From NCBI RefSeq assembly GCF_030272615.1, contig NC_081410.1, forward strand, positions 503,492,942-503,556,941: a stretch of DNA of 64,000 bases, read 5' to 3'. Positions 10,922 to 21,023 of the stretch are shown in pieces. The notes beneath the pieces are model-generated. The model had not been told where the DNA came from and ran no database searches. It was given only the letters and a program-made list of their open reading frames with translations. The first letter of the stretch is position 1; every line of letters starts with the position of its first letter. The position numbers and the translations under genes were made by a program. The DNA comes from Cryptomeria japonica. Its lineage: Eukaryota; Streptophyta; Pinopsida; Cupressales; Cupressaceae.

Positions 10922-11235
10922 TGACAGGCCTAAATTTCCACCATATTTTTACCCATCTTCTGAGCTTTCTAACCATATAATTTTTTTTAATATTGAACAA
11001 CAATAACATATTATTGTTGAATTTCTTTTACTAGTGTCTCCATAGTTCTCAGAGACATACATGTACCATTTTTTTAATAACTTTTAGACTACTTATCCAA
11101 ATTTTTAAAAAATTACATATTATTGTAGTTCACTTGATTCTTTACAATTTAAAAAAAAAAAATTGTATTTTCGATTGTTTTGGTGCAAGTTATGCTTCGC
11201 GCATGAACATGTATCTGATTTTTAGGAATGTGGAG
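10922..11235. repeat. Dispersed repeat shared with 33000-33270 and 7250-7351
   Basis: Shared strings with 33000-33270 include 'accatata', 'tttttttaataacttt', 'aaattacatattattgt' and 'tttgatgcaa'/'tttggtgcaa'. That segment is inside the right end of the DNA transposon, so this may be a fragment of a related transposon. No coding content. Confidence 0.55.
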
Positions 11236-12720
11236 ACAAGAAATGCCTTTATGGAAAATTTCTTTATCTCCACACTTTTTCCTCTCAATCCCTTCCATCA
11301 CTTTCCTTGAATCCTAACCCTTCATCCCAAAAAAAATTTGGCCCTCAATTTCTCCTCCCTCAAAGCTATAAATTGGGGTCTCCTCCCCTTCATTTGCAAT
11401 CAATCTTTTGTAAAATTACATTCTGTTAGTATAAGCTTAGAGCCAACATACCATCCCCCTTATTGTCATTTTGCTTCCATACTTAGTCATTTGCCATCAT
11501 CCATCTACTCATCCATGCAATCACCCATCTAGCCACTATCATTGTTGCTGTGTGTGGAGAGCAATCCACAAATCCATTGTGGACCAATCCAAACAAGTTG
11601 AGGAGGGGCACATCTTCAACTTCATCCAAGATCCAATCGGAGGAACAAGTGGGCTCACTTGCAAGTGTATAAGGTTGTTTGTGTCTTTGTTTGAATTTTG
11701 AAATTTATTTGGATTTGAACTAACCTTCTAACCATTGCAAAGTTTCCCCTTGGTTCAATAAGTTTAAAATTTTTATATTGTAGCAGTCTGAGCCTTGTAA
11801 CTCATCCTTTGATTATTTATTTGGACATAGATTTATTTTGAAACCTTTGGTATTAGAATTTGTATATTTCTCTATAGAGTTGTTAGTGGATAAATAATTT
11901 TTTTCGAACTTTGGAGGTGCTAGATGCATTCCACACTCTAGAGATTAGACTTGTGTTGTGAAATACCATTCATATCTTGGAGCTCAAGGAAGTGAGAGTT
12001 GCATAGTGGGAAATTTAGAGTTTCATTCCCAACTTACAAGATATGAATTGTAGTCAAAAGGTTGAAGTACAAAGCTCAAAGTGAGATTCTTGGAAGATTA
12101 ATATTAAAAGTAGTCTTGATTGTTGTGCTATAGTTTTATTTATCAAAATTAAATGTTTGATGTGAATAGGACACATTAGAGTCTAATGTCTCAATGGTAT
12201 GTCAACAATGTTAGTTTTTTGTGTTTAGAAAAGGGGGATGTTCTATTTTAGGTTTCTTCATGTCAATAAGACTTTGAAGTGAAAACACTTAGATTTTGTC
12301 TTTGAGGTTTGAGTGAGTGGCATAATTATTGGTGATAATTAAAAGGTAGAACCTCAAGAAGGTAATGCAACATTCAATTTGATGCCCAAGGTCCAAGGGT
12401 TGAGAAAGTAGTTTGACTTGTTATCCTAGATTGCAACTCTAAGATGCAAGTGTAAGTTGCAAGTCTAAATTGCAATTTTGACCAATAAGTCCAAATTTTA
12501 TAAAATAGGTCCTTAGGTTTAAGATTTTTTGATAATGTATTCTAAATTTTTAAGTACGGTAAATTGGTCTTCAACTTTTTGAACCCCAAGATGCATAAGG
12601 AATGACTCATTTTTTGATATGTGGAGAATAGTCCACTAGCAAAGGAATGTTGACCTTTCTCTAGGTCTCACTGCTTAATAAAATAAAATATATGAAAACT
12701 AATCCATCATGATCTAGAAA
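11236..12720. other. Unassigned region; possible promoter or LTR remnant
   Basis: A TATA-like TATAAATT occurs near 11367, followed by a pyrimidine-rich leader, resembling an LTR U3/R junction, but no matching second LTR is visible. The rest is AT-rich with no supported ORF. Confidence 0.3.
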
Positions 12721-13415
12721 CTAGATCCCACAATAAAAGGCATCCCCCATGGATGAATGAACATGAGAATCATGCATAGAACCTTCAGAATCATGAGAGG
12801 AAGAAGTCAAAGAATCTGCATCAAAAGGAAAAAAATTCCGCAAAGGAGAGATAACTAGTGGACACATGCCCTCACAAGGCAAAGAGTGCTCCAAAAGAGA
12901 ATGAATCCCCAATAACTGAACAAAAGTAGATGAAGCAAGCCCTGAATCCAAATATTGAAGGAATCTATTGAATTCCTTAAACAAGATCAATCATAGAACT
13001 GTCCAAAGCAATAGTCCTAACAACACATAATAGCTCACAAAGATGATTGTTAGCTAATTTTATTGAAACATTAATAAAACCAGCAAAGGACAGAGTACCA
13101 AATTCCAGATTATGATAAAAAAGAAGATATTCAATCAAATCAAAATCATAAAGAGAAGGATGAAGATATATTTTATTAATATTGCAATGGATTACACCAT
13201 AGGAATGAAGGCCAAACAAAACTGTCAATATAGAAATAGATGAAGGCCAAATGCCATAAGCCAATAACCAACACAAAAAAATAGAATGATCACAGAGGGG
13301 TTGGGGGTGATGTACCGATACTCCCAACATTCATTTATGCAATAAAGGGGGGAGATATTTACCAGGAACCTCTTAGTAAGAATAATGCTCATCAATAGCT
13401 TTATTTGCCAACAAA

Positions 13416-13778
13416 TCAACAATAAAATTTGCCTTTATAGAAATGATAGACCTCATAAGAATTAAATGAATGAAGTTGCAGGTGAACTTTATCTAAGAGA
13501 TATTGAAGCTGCCACTTATAAATTTTATTATTAGAGAGGGCATAAAATATAAACATAGAGTCACCCTCAATTATTATATCTTTAATTCCCAGAGAAATTG
13601 CTAAACCAATACCAAGGAAAAGAGCTTCTAACTCAACATTATTATTTGTACTCTCTTCAATTGCTTTATAGGAAGCTTTTACAATATTTGCATTTGAATA
13701 AGAGATTACCACACCAATGCCAAATTTTTCTAGGTTGCCTCTAGAGGCCCCATCATAATTTAATTTAAATCTACCCAT
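13416..13778 (-). pseudogene. RNase H domain of the split LINE
   Basis: 120-residue open segment with the RNase H core: FKLNYDGASRGN (first Asp), NNVELEALFLG (catalytic Glu) and IIIEGDSMFI (second Asp). The C-terminal helix with the last Asp is lost at the following stop. RNase H here would remove RNA from the RNA-DNA hybrid during LINE reverse transcription. Not functional alone. Confidence 0.8.
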
Positions 13779-14123
13779 GGGAGGGGGAATCCACTTTGCT
13801 TATTTTCTTTTGTTTACATTTCAAACATTATTAACTACAGTCCCTTGTATGGGCAAAGATATAAAAGAATCCCATTTTTTTGTAATCTCATTATCCTAGG
13901 AAGAAAATTATTTCAAATGGTTAATATTGTTGTAAGTCATTACCACCTCTGAAATATACTTTTCTAAAATAAATGACTTCATTTAAAGGGGAAGACTTTT
14001 ATTTGAAAATCTGATTATTCCTTTCTAACCGAACATTCCAAACAGGAAGAGAGGGACCAATATCTCAAAGATAAGAGAAGAAATAAAATGAAAACAAAGA
14101 TGGCCAACTCATGAATTGTGCTT

Positions 14124-14440
14124 TTAGATTAGAAAATAATGCAAAAGACCATCCCAACTTCTTAAATATCCAATACCAACATTTGAAAGTTGAAGGACAA
14201 TGTAAAAATGATGATCTATGGATTCAATGAAATAACAACAAAGGATGCAAGGGAAGACTACTATTATACCAAGCCTATCCAATCTCATCCTAGTCAACAC
14301 TCTATCTTGCACTGCTAACCATGCAAAATCCCCAAACTTGGGAAGACATGCTGACTTGCAAAACAATCTTGTTGGCCAAAAAAAATCAAGATGAGAAATA
14401 GTCAGAGAATCATCCCCCTCTTTTATAGAATAGCTACTAG
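14124..14440 (-). pseudogene. LINE zinc-binding reverse-transcriptase (zf-RVT) segment
   Basis: The open frame from 14366, continuing upstream in frame to about 14440, encodes FFWPTRLFCKSACLPKFGDF and PCILCCYFIESIDHHF. The Cys/His arrangement matches the zf-RVT region located between RT and RNase H in plant LINEs. The frame is lost toward 14124. Confidence 0.7.
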
Positions 14441-14574
14441 ATTTAGCTTTTGTCTAAATAAGTTCATCCTCCTTATCAAGGAAGACAAGAGGACTCCTGA
14501 TTTCCTCATTATAGGCCAATTTAAGATTTTGAGATGCAGGAAAGGAATCAATTGATCTCCACTTTTCTATCAAG

Positions 14575-16218
14575 CATAGTGTCGTAAATTATAGACCCTT
14601 AATTGGGTGGTACAATTCCATGCTTAGGTTAGCACTCAACTTAGTGTGCTTGCATCTTGCATTTCAAATTCCCTTTAAGAATTTAATTTAATCTAAAGTC
14701 CTCTTTCATCCCTCTACACATCATAAAATTGGGCCCTTTACCCTAAGTGTGCCCCTTTTTATTTTATTCTTTCAATTAATTAATTCATAAAAAGCCCTAA
14801 TTATGTCTTATTTCAAACTTGAAGGCTCGATTTTGCATATATAAGCACCTTGAATCATTGCATCCTTCTGGAATTAACTTTAGAATCCTCATACCTTGCT
14901 TCCCTAAAAAATTTAGAGAAAAGTCACTCGGACCATGGTGTGGCCTCTAGGTCCCTATTTTTTCTCCCCAAATTTTGGGAGCATGTTTTGGTGGTATTTT
15001 TATGTTTAAATCCAAAGGATTGTGAAATTATATTGATTCTAGGTTAGCCTATGATCAAAAACAAAGTTAGGGTTTCATACATATAACCTTTCTTTCCTCA
15101 TTTGAAGGATCAATCTACAAGCAATTGAAGGAGTCTCTTATGGAGTGAAAGTGCAAGTTTATGTGAAGTCTTCATCAACAAATAAAGCATCTATCAAGTC
15201 TACATAAATAATTTTCATCATCAATAGGAGCTTTGAAGACATTGAAGAATAATATGAGATCACCGACTATTGATTGGCTTGCATCTCCCTTAGATTTTGG
15301 TATGGTTTCATGTTATTTTAATATCTTTGTATGAGCTTCATAACAATCATTTTCAGATTTACATTCATGGTTTAGATCCATTATTGCATTTGTGATTTGA
15401 AGCATCTACATTTACATTTACATTCATTTAGGGTTTACTCTCCAAGCATAGGGTAGAACTCTACATTTACTTTCTTGTTCATCTAGGATATTGCATACAC
15501 ACAAGATTCTTTCACACACATTTTAAATACATTATCGATTATTTATGGAAGTGGAAATCACCAAAAAAAGGGTTTGACTAAGACAAAACCCTATATATCC
15601 ACCTAGACACCATTTTTCAAGTTGCAGGTGTAGGTACAAGAATCTGATGGATGCACAACATTTGGAACTGATAGATCACACATGTGCAGACTCAAGGATA
15701 GAGAAATATCTTAGTTTTTTGAGACCAGGGTGTGGTGCGCTGGTCCAAGACCAAGGCAAGGTACTCTGGTCCTCTAGGTTTTTCATCTTCTTTTGGCAGT
15801 TCCATAGTGTAGACTTTCAAGATCCAGATTCTAAAAGTATAATAGGGTAAAATATCAGGGACCAAGGAGTGGTGCCCTGGTCCTGCACAGTCAACATCAA
15901 ATTTCAATGAAAGGTGCATTCTTGAATTCCCCTTCCTTCTCTATATTCAGTATCTTAGTTTCAGATCTGCAAATTTCAGTGTTATTTAGTTTACATTCAC
16001 ATCTTTGTTTATCTCCTAGCATAGTTGATCATTGAATTTCATTTTCCATATCTCCTCTTCATAGTAATGAAGGAATATAAATCCTAAAGATTTTCCTTTA
16101 CTCTCTCTCTTGCAAGAAGTAGTCAAAGTGAATCATCTCCTTAGGCTCTTTTTTATTCCAATGTGTGCATGAGAGTGGGATTGGGTCTTAATTTGCTTGA
16201 TTCCATTTTCATCCATCA
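14575..16218 (+). repeat. 5' LTR of element A
   Basis: Aligns with 34089-35710 from 'gtaaatt.t...acccttaattgggtgg' to the shared end TCATCCATCA. The first bases are eroded (CATAGTGTCG versus TGTAGCGTTG). A TATA box, TATATAA at 14838-14844, is intact here but mutated in the 3' LTR (TATCTAA). By eye the two LTRs are about 85-88% identical, so the insertion is old. Confidence 0.85.
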
Positions 16219-16220
16219 AA

Positions 16221-16240
16221 TTTTGGTGAACCCAACATGA
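16221..16240 (+). other. Primer-binding-site region of element A
   Basis: TTTGGTGAACCCAACATGAA starts three bases after the LTR end. The young element at 37528 has the matching TGGTGAACCCGACATGAA after its 5' LTR, so this is a shared minus-strand priming site. I do not assign the tRNA. Confidence 0.65.
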
Positions 16241-16652
16241 AATGCCTTTAATTCTGATTTTATGTTCTCAGATCTGAGTGTTTATGCAATTTAAAATCCA
16301 AGTTTTCATTTACAAGTTTGATTTCCTTGCAAATTTTTTTAAAAAAAAAATCAAATTGAACTTGTGGATTGCTAAATTTTTGGATTATTTATTTCAAATT
16401 TAATTTGGGAACTTGCATTGGTGAAAATATAATAAAAATTGGACATAGTTTTTTTTTTTTGCATATGTTAACATTTGAAAAGGGAAAATTGTTGTCATAA
16501 TGCATTCATTTCATAGATTTGGTAATGGGTTAGCCTCCCTTGTTTAAATTTACATATCTCTTAAAGATCCTCCTATCAATGAGGACATTTTAGTTCAAAG
16601 AAGAGTTGTTAACAATTCCTTTAATACTCTCCCATGATCTAAGGATGAATAT

Positions 16653-19600
16653 TTGAAGAATGATGTTGATATTTCTCCTAAAATGATCATCACCCATGAA
16701 ACTATCTTAGAGGAAGATAGTGATATCATAAACACCTTTCTTAATGTTACCTTACCTTCCATACATGATACTGCTCTTAGAGAAAAAGTTTTGATGGACA
16801 TTGATTCATCTTCTCTCAATTTTGATCTCACCAATGGGGGTACATTAGTGCAACAAGAGGTCATGAAGACTTCTTTTAAAGATCTCCCTCCTAAGTATGA
16901 ATCTTTGAAGAATGATGTTACTTTTCCTCCTAAAAAGTACTTCCCCCATGAGGATCATTTGGTGCAAGTAGATGATATTGTCTCTACTTTTCCTAGTGAT
17001 ATCATACCCTCTTTTTATTTCAATAAAATTCCCACTAGAGATGAAGCATTAATGAGTTATGCTTGTCCTTTTCCTAAATCTTGTCTTAACCATAAAGATA
17101 CCTTGGAAGAAGAAGATGAAATTATAAGTAATTTTATTAATGATCTCTCTCCTAAAGATCCAAATAAAGACATTTTGAGGCAAGAGGACGATCTCAACAA
17201 CACATGTATTAATTCTCTCCCTTCTAAGGATGAAGTATTAATAAATATTGTTATTCACTTTCCCAAAATTAGCCTTCACAATGGGGACATCGCGGTGCAA
17301 AAAGAAATTTTTAACACCTCTCTCAAAGATCTCCCTCTCAAGGATGAAGTTTTTAAGAGTAATGTTGATCCTTCTCATAGAGAGTCTCTCCCCTATGTGG
17401 ATCATTTCACGATAGAGGATGATATGATGGATACCTTTCGTAGGGAGACTATAACCTCTTTCAATAACTTTACCTCTAGTGATGAAACATTAATGCCTAC
17501 TTCTAGTCTATCTCCCAAAATTGGTCCTATCCATGATAAAATTTTGGTGTAAGAAGAGACTATCAACACTTCTTTCAATAATCTTTATCATATGAATGAT
17601 GGTCATCCTTCTTCTAAAATTAATAAGGCTACCCTGGAGCAAGAGATTGATCTTAGGTCTCAAGGTTTTGATATTCCTACACTATCCTGGATCAATATGA
17701 TACATGTGAACAGTTATGAAACACCTAATAAACCTCTCTTCACATTTCAAGGTGCTAGTCCTTCTCCAAATTGTCAACCTCTAAACAAGTGTCTCTTTGT
17801 GGTTGAAGGTGGTTATATTAATGATTCCTTTTGTACTCCTAACAAACCAGTTATTACTATGCAAGGAGGTTATCCTACTAAGAACCCTTATGAATATGCT
17901 AGACAAATCACCCGAGAGAGTTATAATTCAGTTGTCCACACATATAATATGCATAATAATAGGCAACCTAATACTCCTTTGGTTATCCCTTCTTCACTTC
18001 TTGCTTCTCAACCTATTCTTCCACCAACACCATGTATATCCCAAACTCTTGGTAAGGAATATAATCTTATTGAACAACTTAAAGCTACTCCTACCAATAT
18101 ATCTCTTTGGGATTTGATTCAAACTTAATCCACATATCATGGAATGTTACAAGATTATTTAAAGAACTTAGATGTCCCACCAGCAATGACACCTAATAGT
18201 ATGCCTTCTTTGATTGATCCTATAAAAGAACCCAAAACTCAAATTGTATTCACACAAGATGAGTTACCTTCTCTTGATATCCAACATCGATACGATCCTC
18301 TTATGATTGTTGTCCTTATAATTGGTAATGCTATCAGAAGAACCCTTTTTGACAATGGCTCTGGCCTTAATGTTTGTAGTATTAAATTATTACATAAGAT
18401 CAAGGTGGATACATCTCTTATTAAACTAGATTCTCTTACTATTCATAGCTTTGATAATGTTTCTAGATCTTCTTTAGGTACTATGACCTTTCCTATTAAG
18501 GTGTGACTTGTTATTTTACCTACACTTATTTATGTCATGCACCATGATCCTAATTATAACCTTCTATTAGGGAGATCTTGGCTTGATTGTATGCAAGTTG
18601 TCCTTTTCACTTTACATAGACAAATTAAGTTCATCTACAACAATAAGATGTATACTTTGTTTGCTGATACTAATTTACAAGTTTCATTGCAAACCTCATC
18701 TTCTTGTTCAACTACTTCCAATTCTTCTAAAAAATACTCCTACATCTTCAAGTATGTCTATTTTCTTGAGTAATCTTGATTCTTCTTCTACTTACACTGA
18801 ATCACCATCTCCTCCTAAAGATACTTTCTCACCAAAAAACATTCTCTTGGAAGATGATTGGGGGTCCTTATACTTTACACATACCTTTGTAAGGGAATAT
18901 TAAGTCCCCCCAAGAGAGCCTAACACTAAAAAGGAAGATGATATGGTGGAAACTAAAAAGAAACCAACTTTGTCTAAAGAACATGGTAACTATTTTGTGG
19001 TTGCTTCTAATTCAAACAATTCTTCAGAATCTTCTTTTTATTCATCTAATTATGGCATTGAGACGTATGAGGCTCCACCATCTCTTTCCAATATGGTAAC
19101 CCTTTATGGTCTAGGTTTTCACATTTTAGCTAAGATTGGATATAATGAAAATGGTTGTGGCATAAATGAACAAGGGATTAAGGTTCCTTTAGAAAATAAC
19201 ATACATGAAGCTTCATTTAGACTTGGATATAATCCTTCAAATCCCACCAAAGCATCTAAAATACCATCTCTCAATGTGAATTCTATATTTAGTAGTGATG
19301 ATGACTTCAGTTCAATTAGATCATCCTATACATCTCTCAACACTCATCCCACTCTTAAGGAAATTATGGTGATTGGCAAGTCTCTTTATGAATCTCCCCA
19401 TGATATTTCCAATCCCACTTATGAGGTTTTATCTTCTATTCATTATAATATCCTTTCTTCTAGAAATAAGGCCCTAATGAGTTGTACCTGTCCCTTTCCT
19501 AAGGTTTCTTGTGTGCAAAAAGAGCATGATTTAGTGGCCTATTCTTCTCCTACAAACTACTATCTTGATCAAGACTTTTCAATATTTATCATCTTATACA

Positions 19601-19752
19601 TGTTTTTAATCTCACTAATGGTAGACCATTTAACATGTCGTATTCAAATTACTCACCCAATATATCATATTTTAAATAACATTAGTGGTTATTATGTTGC
19701 TCATCATTATGTGAAATTGGTGACTTACCCACTAGGGACTCATTGTCATTAA
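16653..19752 (+). pseudogene. Element A polyprotein: repeat region, protease-like domain, G-patch
   Basis: One ancestral ORF interrupted by stops at 17550, 18126 and 18504 (same frame) and a frameshift near 18740-18770, with another stop at 18901. The N-terminal ~330 residues are degenerate ~35-45 residue repeats built on 'LPSKDEVL...FPK.SL...D' and 'EEDxIxNTF', in place of a recognisable gag domain. Then come EYNLIEQLKATPTNISLWDL, typical of the pre-protease linker in plant Ty3/Gypsy elements, a protease-like segment with FDNGSGLNVCSI (D-N-G-S) and YNLLLGRSWLD, and a G-patch-like GYNENGCGINEQGIKVPLE near 19140. No reverse transcriptase. Confidence 0.7.
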
Positions 19753-20639
19753 TGATAGTACAATTTCATCTGCAATCATACTTTGGAAGCAACATAATAG
19801 CCTATTTCTATCCCATCTCTTGTCTCTATGTGTGGGGCCAAGAGTGATTTCAAACATCTCTCCTTCTTAAGATTAAAACTTTCCCCTTTGTGAAGTAGTG
19901 TCTTCTATAAGGATCTCTTATTGATTGTAGAGGTGCATATTCCTATTGGGAATTCCCTCTCTCATATTGGAACAAGTATCCCTGATGAGGATATTCAGTA
20001 CATATCCTTAATTGGGACCTCTTCCTTGGTGTGGAAGTTTATAATCATTCATCAAATCAATGAGTGGTATCTTTTATAATGAGCCCTTCTATGTTGTGGA
20101 CGTGCTTATCCTTGATGAGGATCTCTTTCCTTCTTTTAGAAGAATGTTCTTTTATAAATGATCTCTCTTTTATTTCCTTGCCTCTATGCTTGGGGGGAAA
20201 GGGTGATATTCTATTCTCCAATGATTCACCTTCCCTTTGTGGAGCTGCATTTTTCAATTGATGTCATCTCTTGCATAGAATATGTGTATTCCTTATTCAA
20301 GAACTATTCTCTATTTGAAATGATACATCTTCCATGAATGACCTCTCCTTAGTGAAAGTGTGTAATCTTTTCCTAAGAATCCTCTTTTCCTTGATATTGG
20401 AGAAGGTGTTATTATTCTTTTCGTTCTCTTTAAAGATGATATCTTTATCAAACATCCCCTTTATTCTCAAAGGCGGTTGTCTTTGGATAAGGATATCTTC
20501 CTCCTATTCACAATTCAAAAGGTAATTATTTTCCAAACCCTAATTTTGCATTTTCTTTTCTCCACTTAGTCTTTCATCTTATGTTAGAGAGCTCCAATCC
20601 TCATACTCTTGGTTGTGATGGAATTGTGATTTAGTTCTT
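19753..20639 (+). other. Decayed 3' internal part of element A
   Basis: No intact gene. Short stretches resemble the ORF repeats upstream ('gatgaggatctctt', 'ccttccctttgtgg'), so it is probably more of the decayed repeat-coding region. It ends at the left inverted repeat of the DNA transposon. Confidence 0.45.
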
Positions 20640-20678
20640 GGGTAAGTGCATCAAGATGGTGAACAAAAAAGTGGCCAC
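20640..20678 (+). repeat. Left terminal inverted repeat of the DNA transposon
   Basis: Begins GGGTAAGTGCATCAAGATGG and continues to AGTGGCCAC. Its first 30 bp match the inverted right end with a single mismatch (T versus C at position 12). An inner AGTGGCYAC also matches after a ~10-bp insertion on the right. Confidence 0.85.
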
Positions 20679-20700
20679 ATGCCAAAAAAAACCAATTTTT

Positions 20701-20981
20701 CATAACCCGTGCAAGTTTTAAAAATTGAAAAATGTGCTAGGCTCGGTAACACCAAGCCTAGAGAAAAACAATTTAAAAACCAAAAGTTCCTCAAAACCTA
20801 TATGGGTTTTGAGGAACATTTTATTTTTTAATAAAAAATTAAAATTTTCTCAAAACCCGTACGGGTTTTGAGAAACATTATTTTTTGGTGTAGGCCATGG
20901 GTTTTGGCCATTTTCAATGCCAAAACTCGTGGAACAACAACAAGGAAAAGCCAAAAAAACATAGAACCCACACGGGTTTGC
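20701..20981. repeat. Left subterminal palindromic repeats
   Basis: Five variants of AAAACCCGTACGGGTTTT occur at about 20701, 20792, 20852, 20930 and 20968. The one at 20846-20875 is a perfect 30-bp palindrome; that at 20786-20817 is nearly perfect. Motifs of the same kind lie near the right end. Subterminal repeats of this type commonly bind transposase in plant DNA transposons; that role here is inferred. Confidence 0.75.
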
Positions 20982-21023
20982 AACTATTTTGGATTTTCCC
21001 AACATTGAGAGCAAATTTCAACA

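Larger units (their letters stand above)
12721..14574 (-). pseudogene. LINE 3' half: zinc-binding RT domain, RNase H, 3' region
   Basis: Downstream half of a plant L1-type LINE ORF2 on the minus strand. Reading leftward from 14574: an N-terminal stretch including SIDSFPASQNLKLAYNEEI, the reverse-transcriptase zinc-binding segment (LPKFGDFAWLAVQDRVLTRM, then PCILCC), an RNase H domain at 13416-13778, and a long decayed tail. Several stops and frame changes interrupt it. The upstream half is at 35711-37300; LTR element A separates the two. Confidence 0.7.
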
